Positions 1 through 10,035 of a stretch of 64,000 bases of DNA are shown here, piece by piece (the first letter of the stretch is position 1; each line of letters begins with the position of its first letter). This stretch comes from Sophora flavescens (Eukaryota; Streptophyta; Magnoliopsida; Fabales; Fabaceae). Made by a program: the position numbers and the translations under genes. The notes beneath the pieces were generated by a model. The model saw only the letters and a list, made by a program, of their open reading frames with translations. It was not told the origin of the DNA and did no database searches. The stretch lies in NCBI GenBank assembly GCA_030762895.1, contig CM061062.1:138243104-138307103 (forward strand). The letters run 5' to 3'.

Positions 1-421
1 GAAAAAGAAGTGACCTTGCTACATTCAAGAGAAGCTGATGTTTCCTCTCTACAACAACATTCTATTCAGGGCGATAAGCACATGAAAATTTGTGTATAGT
101 TAGTTGTTTACTAAGGAAATCAGTGGGTGCTAATTCTTTAGCATTATCGGATCTAAATTGCTTGATGATTGTATTGAACATAGTCTTTATCATTTTAAAG
201 AAGTTCATAATGTATGTTGCCGCTTCTGCTTTGTTTGACAGCAAATAAACCCAAGTGTATCGGGTGCAATCATCAACTAAGGTCAAGAAGTATCTCTTGC
301 CATTATAAGTGGGTCTGTGATGTGGCCCCCAAATGTCACAGTGCAGTAAATCAAATGGACTTTTAGACATATTATTGTGGGAAGTAAAAGAAAGCCTGCG
401 AAATTTTGCTAAGGGTGACAA
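1..421 (-). pseudogene. copia integrase core fragment
   Basis: This frame encodes the copia integrase catalytic core, the enzyme that inserts element cDNA into chromosomes. The first catalytic Asp region is seen in LLHCDIWGP and the second in FRSDNAKEL. A stop codon at 62-64 follows the motif CAYRPE. The same frame then continues to base 1 with an Asn-rich stretch and VERK, which holds the third acidic residue. The N-terminal GAG-pre-integrase segment is missing: protease coding and core coding meet near 415-430 in different frames, which indicates an internal deletion. Sure of the family, not of the copia lineage. Confidence 0.85.
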
Positions 422-1778
422 AAGAATCAGATGTAAAGGTGATCTTGCATTGAGTATGTTGCATCAAACTGCTAACTGAGATTAAATTGACATGAAAAGA
501 AGGTATATACAGCACATTTGACAAAATCAGATTAGGAGCCAAAATCACTGAACCAATTCCTGATACAATGATTCTGTTTCCATTTAGAAGACTAACAAAT
601 CTGTTTGACAAAGACCGAAACTGAGGAAACATAGAAGATTTACATGCAATATGTGCTGTAGCACCAGAATCTATTATCCAAGAATAAGAATTGGACAAAA
701 AGGAATTAGAAGAAGCTGACAAAATCATACCAGCCGATGATGAAGGAACATTAGAGTCCATTTGTGGATTTACTGCTTGTGTGATTTGGTTTTGAAACAT
801 AGAGAGTAGTTGATGATACTGTTGAGGAGTCAGCTGCAGATTTGAGTTATTTGCTACAAGCTGCATATGCTCAGAATCCAAAACTTGATGAACTGAATTG
901 TTAAAACCAGGTCTAGTACCCTTTTTGTAATTGGGAGGGTAACCGTGGAGTTTATAGCATTTCTCCTTGATATGTCCCAAGAGGTCACAGTGGGAACATA
1001 AGGGCCTGTCTTTCTTACCATTCTTAGATTGTTGCACAGCAAAGGCAGCTTGAGTTTCAGAAGACAAAGACATTGTGGAAACTTCTCTTTGTTTCTCTTC
1101 TTGAGAGATTAAAGAAAAAACCTTTTGGATTATAGGTATTGGCTCCATAGCAAGAATCTGGCCTCTGATTGAGGAGAAGGAATCATTAAGTCCCATTAAG
1201 AAACACATGACATAATCAAGATGATTATGTTCAAGAAGAGGTCTAACTCCTCCACAAGTGCAGTTATGAACTGATCGATATTCACCCAATTCCTCCCAAT
1301 TGCCCTTCAACTTTGTAAAATACTGACTTACTGTGAGAGAATCTTGAGTGAGATTCACCAATTGTTTCTTGAGTTGGAAGATTCTTGGACCATTCTTCTG
1401 CTGAAACCTATCTCGAAGATCATTCCACATTTCAGCTGTAGTGTTGCCATGAATCACACTAGCTGTGAGATCTTTGGTAATGGAATTGAGAATCCAAGAA
1501 CCAACAATACCATTGTTTCTGACCCAAGCAGCATATCGAGGTAGATCATCTACGTCAGGAGCAACAATAGTGCCATCCACAAAACCAGATTTATTCTTGG
1601 CTGAAAGAGCCATTTTCATGGCATGACTCCATGAAATGAAATTCTCACTTCCAGTGAGTAGCTGTGAGACAAGATTCAGACCTGGACTGTCCGAAGGATG
1701 AATGAAAAAAGGACTTGCTGGATCATCGAGAGCCATTGAATGATCGAAGTGCAAGATACTGAGGTAAAAATGAAGCAA
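372..1778 (-). CDS. copia gag plus aspartic protease
   Basis: A 468-codon open frame. Residues about 20-240 match the copia gag type (retrotran_gag_3/UBN2-like), including SWSHAMKMALSAKNK and SVSQYFTKLKGNWEEL-like heptads. A single CCHC zinc knuckle (CSHCDLLGHIKEKC) with the trailing YKLHGYPP motif follows at about residues 261-274. The protease active site is WIIDSGATAHI at about residue 366. Gag packages the RNA; protease cuts the polyprotein. A good start is the Met at about residue 15 (MALDDPASPF). The frame is intact here but ends just after the protease because of the deletion next to the integrase. Length is normal for copia gag-protease. Confidence 0.88.
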   Translation of the reverse strand: MLHFYLSILHFDHSMALDDPASPFFIHPSDSPGLNLVSQLLTGSENFISWSHAMKMALSAKNKSGFVDGTIVAPDVDDLPRYAAWVRNNGIVGSWILNSITKDLTASVIHGNTTAEMWNDLRDRFQQKNGPRIFQLKKQLVNLTQDSLTVSQYFTKLKGNWEELGEYRSVHNCTCGGVRPLLEHNHLDYVMCFLMGLNDSFSSIRGQILAMEPIPIIQKVFSLISQEEKQREVSTMSLSSETQAAFAVQQSKNGKKDRPLCSHCDLLGHIKEKCYKLHGYPPNYKKGTRPGFNNSVHQVLDSEHMQLVANNSNLQLTPQQYHQLLSMFQNQITQAVNPQMDSNVPSSSAGMILSASSNSFLSNSYSWIIDSGATAHIACKSSMFPQFRSLSNRFVSLLNGNRIIVSGIGSVILAPNLILSNVLYIPSFHVNLISVSSLMQHTQCKITFTSDSFVTLSKISQAFFYFPQ

Positions 1779-1869
1779 GAAAGGAAGAAGGAAAAGGAAG
1801 AAGGAAGAGTAATTGAACAGAGAGTAGCGGAAAGAAGTGGAGAGCGGAGGAAAGCAATATGCTAATTCA

Positions 1870-1881
1870 CTACCGATACCA
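1870..1881 (-). promoter_or_regulatory. probable copia primer binding site
   Basis: On the minus strand this reads TGGTATCGGTAG. Its first seven bases match the initiator-methionine tRNA primer site (TGGTATCAGAGC) usual for copia elements, and it lies about 90 bases upstream of gag. The second half diverges, so the primer identity is uncertain. Confidence 0.5.
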
Positions 1882-1946
1882 TATTACGCACAAAATAGTG
1901 AAAGTGAACTTTCATTACTCAGTGATTGAAACTGTACAAGAGCTAT

Positions 1947-1955
1947 GTTTATATA
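1947..1955 (-). promoter_or_regulatory. TATA box of the copia 5' LTR
   Basis: The minus strand reads TATATAAAC, about 70 bases upstream of the primer site and 180 bases upstream of the gag Met. The position suits the core promoter of a short copia LTR. Confidence 0.5.
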
Positions 1956-2139
1956 GCTGAATACATGAATAGTAAAAGGGAAGAAACTATCTAACAATTT
2001 ATCAACTAATTTAGCATGTGGTGTCCAACTGACTAACCACCATTCTTTATATACGCTAACTAACTTTTAACTTAATTATAATAAAATCGAAGAAACGCAA
2101 AAGTTGAGAACTGTATGTAGTATAGCCATATAATGTGCA

Positions 2140-4111
2140 TGTTGCGACTAAAAAGAAAAACTTGGTTTTCCTTTTAGAGAAAAACATGGAGCTACCACCA
2201 ACTTTATTTAATTTCGGGAAAGTTGGAAAACCCTTTAAAAAAAACTTTGGGTTCGGGAGTCGATTACGTCAAGGGAAGGCATGGAGACTTAACCCCACGG
2301 CACCCTAGAACATCCATAAAAATGGTTACCCAAAATTAGTTGTGTAAATTATTAGTAACTTTGAAAATATTTGTTTTACCCCGAAAATCGTTTAAAAGAA
2401 AAAAATCATTTTTAGTTGTGAATTTTTTTATTAAACCTAAATGAGTTTGAACATGGTACGTAAATCCACAGGGCAACCTTAAAATCTAAAGGGTTGAACA
2501 TGACACTTGTCATAGGGTAACCCGATAAATAAGATTGTTTTAATTAAGTGATTATCTTCTATTTTTATGTAAAATAAATAATTTTACCTCTTGGAAATAG
2601 AATAGAAATGAAACGTAGAAATGAAACGTTTGACTAACTTATTCAGTAAACAGAGACACAAAAATAAGAATGTCAAGAGAAACTTATGAATAATATCAAC
2701 AAAAAGAACAAGGATTATCAAATGAGAGCAGAATAACAATGATTTTGTTTTCTCCCAGTGGTAAGATTTCAAGATCAAAACCCTTACATTTCAATTTCAC
2801 CGACTCTTTTAACTCTTCCTTCTTCTGAAAATTTGGAACCACTCTAATGACAGAGAAGAGATAAAAAAACTCAAATACCTAATCTCTTTTTTTCACAAAG
2901 AAAAAATCAGATAAAAACTCTCTCTTCCTCTGTCTCTGTATTCTTCCTTCTGATTTATTCTCCCTTTTTATAGATGGAGGAGAGGGCTTCATGCTTCTTC
3001 TTACCCAGCGGGTTCAAGGTTGGTCTTCACGAAATCTGGGGCTTGGGTGGTTCTGAGCAGAAATAGCGTGTGTTCAGATGGGGGCGGCACGAGCAGCGGA
3101 AAGGAGGTGATTTGATGTGAAGGTTGCGTGTTTGAACAGAGAAGGTGGGGGTTTTGTCTGATATGTAAGATGGGTTTTTTAGGATTAGGAGTGGGGCTGC
3201 TAGGTTGAAATGAGGGAGGAGATGAGGAAGAAGAACCAACGGGTAGAGGAGGTGCAGGAGAGTGGGAGGAGGAAAAGAGGTATTGTCTGATATGTAAAAT
3301 AGGGTTTTTTAGGGTTAGGAGAAGTAACGCCATCTCCTTTCTTCTTTACGCTGATTATCCTTTTCTCCTTCTTTTATTCGTCCTTTCTTCGTTAGCTTCT
3401 TCTTCTTCTTTCTTTATTCTTTAGCCTCCAGCCTCAAAAAAAAATTGCAGTGGATGGAACCTCTTCGTCGAACAGAAACTTAGATATGCAAAATTAGATA
3501 TGCATTGGACGGACCTCCTCGTCCAACAAAAGTTTAAACATGCAATGGATGGAACCTCCCGTCCAACAGCAAATGCAATGGACGGGACCTCCCCGTCCAA
3601 TGGAAAATGCAACGTAATGGACTGGACCTCGCCATCCAATAGCAAATGCAATCCAATGGACTGGACCTCGCCATCCAACAGCAAATGCAATGGACGAGAC
3701 CTCGCCGTCCAACAGCAAATGCAATGGACGGGACCTTCCGTCCAACAGCAAATTCAATGTAATGGACTGTACCTCGCCGTCCAATAGCAAATGCAATGGA
3801 TGGGACCTCCCCGTCCAACTGCAATTGCGATGTAATGGACAGGACCTCGCCGTCCAACAGCAAATGCAATGTAATGGACTAGACCTCGCTGTCCAACAAC
3901 AAATGCAATGGACGGGACCTCCCCGTCCAATAGCAAATGCAATGTAATGGACGGGACCTCCCCGTCCAATAGCAAATTAGTTATGAGCCTCCTCCTTTCT
4001 TCATTTTTTCCTTTTTCTTCTTTCTCTCTTCACTATTATTATTAGTCTCCCTGAAACATAATAACATAAAAATTAGAATAAAATGAAGACGGACAAAAAT
4101 GGGTGTTTACA
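2140..4111 (-). repeat. 3' LTR of the Ogre-type element
   Basis: It runs from tgttgcgac at the left to gtttaca at the right, next to the polypurine tract. It aligns through most of its length with 13355-15475. It keeps about 80 bases (from about 2264, beginning tcgattacgtcaagg) that are missing from the right LTR. The middle (about 2820-2960) is CT-rich; 3445-3978 is a minisatellite. Confidence 0.9.
3445..3978. repeat. LTR minisatellite with hairpin units
   Basis: About a dozen imperfect units of roughly 33-45 bases share the words atggacgggacct, cgtccaacagcaaatgcaa and sometimes tgtaatgg. Each unit holds an inverted repeat, for example GGACGGG-ACCTC-CCCGTCC around 3580-3598, so each can fold into a small hairpin. 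The repeats keep several frames open by chance, giving translations that are not genes. Confidence 0.9.
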
Positions 4112-4124
4112 GTTGCCCCTCTTT
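4112..4124 (-). promoter_or_regulatory. polypurine tract of the Ogre-type element
   Basis: The minus strand reads AAAGAGGGGCAAC immediately before the 3' LTR terminus TGTAAACACCC. This is the expected primer for plus-strand DNA synthesis and fixes the LTR boundary. Confidence 0.8.
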
Positions 4125-4254
4125 ACTTGTTGCATACTAGAAGACATGATTAGTCATGACTTTTCATGTATTGAAGTAATGAAAAAGTAAAGAAAATGAA
4201 CACATATTTTGTCCGAAAAAACGTGAAGAGCTCAGAAGAAAACCTTATAGTTTG

Positions 4255-4890
4255 AAAATAAAAATTGCAGTGGACGGAACCTCCTCGTCCAACAGGAAAG
4301 TAAATATGCAGCGAGTCTCGGAGCTCGAAAAATAAACTTGCAATGAGCCTCAAAGCTCGAAAATAAAATTGCAGTGAGCCTCTGAGCTCGAAAATAAAAT
4401 TGTAGTGAGCCTCATAGCTCGAAAATAAAATTGCAGTGGATGAAACCTCCTTGTCCAATAGGAAAGTAAATATGCAGCGAGCCTCAGAGCTCGAAAATAG
4501 TGAGCCTCATAGCTCGAAAATAAAATTGCAATGAGTCTCAGCTCGAAAATAAAATGCAGTGAGCCTCAGAGCTCGAAAATAAAATTGCAGTGGACGGAAC
4601 CTCCTAGTCCAACAGGAAATTAAATATGCAGCGAGCCTCAAAGATCGAAAATAAAATTGCACTGAGCCTTAAAGCTCAAAAAAATAAGAATGCAGTGGAC
4701 GGAACCTCCTCGTCCAATAGGAAAGTAAATATGCAGCGAGCCTCAAAGCTCGAAAATAAAATTGCAGTGAGCCTCAGAGCTCAAGAATAAAAATGCAGTG
4801 AGTTGCAGTGAGCCTCAGAGCTCGAAAATAAAAATGCAGTGAGCCTCATAGCTTGAAAATAAAATTGTAGTGAGCCTCAGAGCTCGAATA
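4255..4890. repeat. internal minisatellite of the Ogre-type 3' untranslated region
   Basis: A tandem array of roughly 30-base units built on gcagtgagcctcagagctcg and aaaataaaatt, interspersed with copies of the LTR-type unit (cagtggacggaacctcctcg). The core GAGC-CTCA-GAGCTC is again an inverted repeat. The array lies outside the LTR but shares units with it, so repeat sequence has moved between LTR and internal region. Confidence 0.85.
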
Positions 4891-5745
4891 AAAATGTAGT
4901 AATCTGAAACTAATGAGAATCCTTTGATTTTGAAGGTAGCAGAACCAAATTCTCCATGGAAAAACTTCCACCAACCAAACCCTTGTTCACCAACCACTCT
5001 GGGACGAGGCATCATCATTCTTTTAACAACATGGGTCACCCAATAATCTGATAACATATGAGGTGGATGTTATGTTTATTCTCCCAAGCTTATTTGCATC
5101 ATTCTTTTGTCGTCCAGTGCATGCTATCTCTTCCATTGAATTTGAAGTATTGAGTCCTTTTGGTTCAAACCATTCGTTGGTGCTACCATTAGAATTATCA
5201 AATCATACCATTAAACTTATATTTAATTTTATTGAGTCATGACCATAGTGATTAAACATGAGAGTGAACACGACAGGGGAGTGTGAAAGAAAAGCCTCTT
5301 GCCTTAATACAAGAATTTAGTTTGTTAAGAGAAAATACCAATATGAGAGAAAAGAAAATTACGAGAATCACATAAAATTTGCCCCAGTGTTGGTCCTTTG
5401 ATTTTCATTTAATTGATTCCCCACAGCCTTTTGATGACATAGATCTTGGCTTCCGTTTCTGATTCTACAAACACACCTCCAATCATTCTTTATCAATCTT
5501 TCCCCAGTATACTCAGTCGGATAAATTGCCCCGGCGTGGTGAGTGCTTGCAGAAATGTTGGACCATATCTTCCTCCTAGGATGCCTTTGCAGGTTTTCAG
5601 CCTAAGGTTTCTTTACCCAAACTTTTGCCTAGGTTTCCCTTTCGGGTTTTCTACCTAGCGGACATTTTCTTTTCTTTTGTTTTCATTGTTCTTTGCCCTA
5701 ACTTTTGCCAAGATCGCTCTTTCGGGTTTTCAACCTAGCGGGCCC
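4891..5745 (-). other. Ogre-type 3' untranslated region, no gene seen
   Basis: Between the minisatellite and integrase I find no credible coding frame. Two imperfect direct repeats of about 50-60 bases lie at about 5590-5665 and 5695-5745; both contain cctttcgggttt-like and acctagcgg words. Confidence 0.6.
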
Positions 5746-6762
5746 TCAAGCGTAGAACTTTTTCACAACATCAGAGTTTACCGGTCTTGATAACTCTTCC
5801 CCATCCATGTTTTGCAGAATCAAAGCTCCTCCTGAGAATGCTTGCTTGATGATATAAGGACCTTCATAATTCGACGCCCATTTTCCTCGGGCATCCTCCT
5901 GATTAGGGAGGATTTTCTTTAAAACCAGGTCTCCCGCACAAAATTCTCTAGAGCGAACCTTCTTGTTGAAAGCTCTTGCCATTCTGCTTTGATACAATTG
6001 CCCGTGATAGATAGCTACTAGTCTTTTCTCTTTTATCATGTTCAACTGCTCATATCGAGTTTTCACCCACTCAGATTCTTCTAATTCTACTTCCATCAAG
6101 ACTCTTAGCGAAGGGAGTTCTACTTCGATAGGTTAGACAGCCTCCATCCTGTACACCAAAGAGAAAGGGGTTGCCCCAGTGCTTGATAGTATATTAGTCC
6201 GATAAGCATGTAGAGCATATGGCAGCATTTCATGCCAGTCTTTATAATTTACAACAATTTTGGCAACGATCTTCTTGATGTTTTTGTTTGCTGCCTCAAC
6301 TGTACCATTCATTTGAGGTTTATAAGGAGCTGAATTGTGGTGTTTGATTTTGAAACTATTGAAAAACTTTTGAATCTCGACACCATTAAGATTAGCAGCA
6401 TTATCTGTGATTATCCTATCTGGGATCCCGTATCTACAGACGATGTCCTTCTTGAGGAACTTGAGAAACACCTTTTGAGTTATGCTGGCATATGAAGCAG
6501 CTTCTACCTATTTAGTGAAATAGTCTATCGCCACCAAAATGAAACGATGACCATTGGAAGCTTTGGGATTAATGGGATCGATGACATCTATTCCCCACAT
6601 CGAAAAAGGCCATGGGGATGCTAAATTGTGCAGTGGAAATGGAGGTGCATTAACCCGGTCTGCATACATCTGACATTTTTGGCATTTACGAACATGCTCT
6701 ATACAATCTAACTCCACAATAGACCAATAATAACCATTTCTCACGATTTTCCTAGCTAGCAT
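5746..6762 (-). pseudogene. gypsy integrase (zinc-binding, core and C-terminal domains)
   Basis: Three segments in order on the minus strand: 6762-6508 has the CQKC end of the HHCC zinc site and the first Asp (MWGIDVIDP). 6471-6133 has the second Asp (IITDNAANLNG) and the Glu region (PQMNGTVEAANKNIKK). 6099-5746 is the C-terminal part with DLVLKK and the SNYEGPYII motif. In-frame stops after DYFTK and after MEAV separate the segments. The catalytic D-D-E residues are visible, but the stops prevent a full enzyme. It follows the second RNase H directly, as in Tat elements. Confidence 0.9.
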
Positions 6763-6792
6763 GTGACCATTGGCATGAGTCCCGTAGATTCC

Positions 6793-7614
6793 TTAATGAA
6801 CTTCGATCATGATCAATTTAGCATCGTGAGCATCCACACATCTGAGTAGGGTACCATCATATCCTCCTTTATGCAGGACTTCTTTGCTTAAGAAAAAGGA
6901 CATAGCCAGTCTTTGGATGGTCTTTCTATTTGCTTCGCTCGCTTCTGCCGGGTATTCCTTGTTCTGAATATATTGCTTGATATCATGATACCAAGGCTTA
7001 CCATCAGGTTCTCCTTCCACATGGGCACAGTATGCCGGTTCATCTTGCACTCTAACTTGGATGGGTTGGACATTGGTATGGATATCCAGCTTGGTCATGG
7101 CAGCTAGTATGGCTAAATCATTAGCAAACTGATTCTTGTCTCGAGTTAAATGCGAGAAAGTAATCTCGTCGAACTTTGAAATCAACTGAGTCAAGTATTT
7201 CTGATACGGAATCAACTTGGAGTCTTTGGTTTGCCATTCACCATTGACTTGGTAAATGATTAGAGCTGAATCCCCGAAGACTTTCAACTGCTTTATACCA
7301 AGCTCAAGTGCCATTTGTAATCCGCCAGCACATGCCTCGTATTCTGCAGTATTATTTGTACGTTCAAATTTCAGTTTTACGGCCATCGGGTACTGCTTGC
7401 TGTTTGGTGAGATAACCACTGCTCCTATACCACTACCATGAATATTGACTGCTCCATCAAAATACATTTTCCACACATCTTCCTGTCCTTCATCTTCCTC
7501 GAGGGACATTATCTCTCCGTCTGGGAACTCGGAATTGACAAGCCATCCATCCTCAAGAGGATTCTCTGCTAAATGGTCAGCAATCGTGCTTCCTTTGATG
7601 GACTTTTGAGTCAC
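6793..7614 (-). CDS. second, archaeal-type RNase H domain (aRNH) of a Tat element
   Basis: A 273-codon open frame. Residues about 48-170 form an RNase H fold with acidic catalytic candidates Asp53 (KMYFDGAVN), Glu91 (NNTAEYEAC) and Asp115 (VFGDSALII). RNase H removes RNA from RNA-DNA hybrids in reverse transcription. The segment before it (TQKSIKGSTIADHLAE) is the linker that in this clade follows the first, degenerate RNase H. The C-terminal part (YDGTLLRCVDAHDA) leads into the integrase zinc domain. A second RNase H of this kind is known for Tat/Ogre/Retand elements. The frame is open and all three acidic residues are kept, unlike the rest of pol. Confidence 0.88.
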   Translation of the reverse strand: MTQKSIKGSTIADHLAENPLEDGWLVNSEFPDGEIMSLEEDEGQEDVWKMYFDGAVNIHGSGIGAVVISPNSKQYPMAVKLKFERTNNTAEYEACAGGLQMALELGIKQLKVFGDSALIIYQVNGEWQTKDSKLIPYQKYLTQLISKFDEITFSHLTRDKNQFANDLAILAAMTKLDIHTNVQPIQVRVQDEPAYCAHVEGEPDGKPWYHDIKQYIQNKEYPAEASEANRKTIQRLAMSFFLSKEVLHKGGYDGTLLRCVDAHDAKLIMIEVH

Positions 7615-9231
7615 ATATTATTTCTAACAATATCACTTGCCACTTCGAAACTCTTAAGGATATATGAGGACTTTCGAAGATATACTTCAAAGGATCCATT
7701 CGAGAAATTAGCCAAGTGGTGTGATATAACATGTACTGTCTGAGTCTTCTGGAGGTCCACACTAGCACACAACAAGTCTTCTCGATTGCCATATAACGAG
7801 CCTCACAGGCATTAAACTTCTTACTCAGATAGTAAATTGCTTGCTCCTTCTTGCCAGATTCATCATGTTGTTCCAGCATTGCTCCCATTAAGGTTGGCAA
7901 TATAGTGAGATAGAGTAACAATGGACGACCTTGGGTAGGTGGTACCAATATTGGGGGATTTAGTAAATATATCTTTATCTTGTCAAAGGCTTCTTGACAG
8001 TTATCATCCCATCTTCCCGGATTATTCTTCCTGAGGAGTCTGAAGATTGGCTCGCATGTGCTGGTCAAATTTGCAATGAAGCGCGCAATGTAGTTCAACC
8101 TTCCAAGAAAACCCCTTACTTCTCGCTCGTTCTTAGGTGCTGACATATCACGTATTGCTTTTACCTTGTTAGGGTCCACCTTTATTCCTTCTCTACTGAC
8201 AAAAAAGCCAAGTAAATTACTTGCGGATGCACCAAAAGTACATTTTGCAGGGTTGAGCCGCAACTTGTACTTCCTTAGCCGCTCGAACAGTTTTCGCAGA
8301 ACTCCTACAAGGCTTTTTTCTTTCTTGGACTTAGACACTATATCATCAACATATACTTCTACCTCCTTATGCATCATATCATGGAACAATGCTACCATAG
8401 CACGTTGGCAAGTGGCCCCAGCATTCTTTAATCCAAAAGGCATCTCTTTGTAACAAAAAGTTCCCCAAGGAGTGATAAAAGTTGTCTTTTCTTTATCGTC
8501 ATCATCCATGAGGATCTGATTGTACCCATAATACCCGTCCATGAAAGAAAACCTATGACTTCTGGCTGTACTGTCTACAAGGACATCAATATGAGGTTGG
8601 GGGAAATCATCCTTTGGACTGGCTTTATTCGGATCTCGGTAGCCCACGCACATTCTGACCCTTCCATCCTTCTCTGCATCGGAACAATATTAGCTACCCA
8701 TTCCGGGTGTCTAGCTACTTCCAGAAAGCCAGCCTCTAACTGCTTGGTCACTTCTTCCTTGATTTTCAGCGACATCTCAGGATGCATCCTCCTTAATTTT
8801 TGCTTCTTTGGAACCACATCTGGGTATAAGGGAATTTTATGCGATGCTATCTCAGGATCTAAACCTGGCATATCTCTGTAGGACCATGCAAAAACATCCA
8901 GATACTCTTCGAACAGTGCAACCATTTCTTCATGCTCTGGGTTATCCCCTATTTTTAACTCCTTTTTGTCTTCCTCGGTCCCCATATTGATTACTTCTGC
9001 AACCTCATCATTCGAGCTAATCCCTTCTTCTGACCGTTTCACCATCTTCATGAATCTTTCAATGTCTTCTTCTTCCTCATCGGATTCAAGGTTGTATTCA
9101 TCAACGGTCGCGAGGGAATCGGTAAATGAGTTTTCAAAGTCCCTCTCTTGAGGTAAATCTTTAGTGAAAGAAGTATTCCTGGAAGAAAAAAAGTCAGGGA
9201 TAGGAGAAGTGTAGGTAAGAGTCTTATTCAT
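7577..9231 (-). pseudogene. gypsy reverse transcriptase with degenerate first RNase H
   Basis: Two overlapping frames, 9231-8575 and 8653-7577, joined by a frameshift near 8660. The first holds the acidic linker and RT fingers (FAWSYRDMPGLDPEI, KQLEAGFLEVARHPEW). The second holds RDPNKASPKDDFPQPHIDVLVD, TPWGTFCYKEMPFGLKNAGA, the catalytic YVDD (VEVYVDDIVSK) and the connection domain. The first RNase H (LLLYLTILPTLMGAML, AIYYLSKKFNACEARY) lacks the usual catalytic Asp residues. That loss is typical when a second RNase H follows. No protease lies upstream, where it should be. Confidence 0.92.
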
Positions 9232-10035
9232 GAAAGAAAAGTTTAAACAAAATAAAGAAATGAAAGAGAGAGAAACGATGGAACCAAAAGGAAAACACCA
9301 GACAAAGTGCTACATTCTCATTCATGTCTCAAACAAAGTAAACATCAGTTCAAATTTAGTACAATAAGATAATTACTTCATGGAAATAACATCAACAAAC
9401 GGTTCAGATCGTCAATTATTGAGAACTTTATCTATTTCATAACTTAAGTTTCTTCCTTCCTCAGGCATGCGGGCAGCCATCCAGGTGCAAGATCTGGTAT
9501 TGTGAACTCGGGTTCGATTGGTGTCACATTTCCTAGGTCGTGCAATGGTTCCCGAATCCTCAAAAGGATGTGACTCTGTAAAGCATCCTAGAATCTCATT
9601 AGTAAACCCAAAATTTGTGTGTGTGTGTGTGTGTATGCATGTGCAAGTTAACACCCTTTGTTTGATCGCGAGAGTACTCTTAGGAAGACTGTCGTATACA
9701 CCTATAGCAAGAAAACTCATCCTGCAATCAAATCTAGTTGTATGGTTCCCTCTAGTTTGAATGCAGTTGGTGCCAAGTCCATGGGAGAATCCACTCCTCG
9801 ATAGACCACACCCGTACTAGCAATGTCCTTATTTTTACGCAAAAAAACACTTCATTTTTAGGGTAAAAATATAGTTGATGACGTATCTAAGGGAGAATGC
9901 ACTCCTCGATAGATATCATCTAAAAAACGCTCGACAGACATTGATGAAAACTTACATTCCTTTATAAATATTTCGATACAAATCATGAGCCTTTGATCAA
10001 AATAAAAGAAACACATTGATAGTTTCCACAAAGCA
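9232..10035 (-). other. region between ORF1 and pol where gag-protease should be
   Basis: In Ogre-type elements gag and protease lie here, about 2-3 kb in all. Only about 800 bases remain, with no zinc knuckle and no DTG/DSG protease motif. A short frame at 9720-9412 has no family match that I recognise. A (TG)n tract lies at about 9615-9634, and two copies of gggagaatscactcctcgat lie near 9784 and 9890. Confidence 0.65.

Larger units (their letters stand above)
1..2139 (-). mobile_element. Ty1/copia retrotransposon, 5' part, truncated by window edge
   Basis: Reading on the minus strand, the order is 5' LTR-like sequence, primer site, gag, aspartic protease and integrase, which is the copia order (integrase before reverse transcriptase). 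The element leaves the window at base 1 inside the integrase core, so reverse transcriptase, RNase H and the 3' LTR are not visible. The 5' LTR probably lies between about 1882 and 2139, with a minus-strand TATA box at 1947-1955, but I cannot fix its TG/CA ends. The Ogre-type element begins at 2140. Frames are broken, so this copy is dead. Confidence 0.85.

Noticed and set aside
3421..3975. Overlapping frames of 70-110 codons on both strands with repeated Leu-Leu-Asp-Gly-Glu-Val or Trp-Thr-Ser-Pro-Ser-Asn peptides
   Set aside because: They exist because the minisatellite unit length keeps frames open. The same happens at 14679-15339. No start context, domain or conservation supports a repeat protein.
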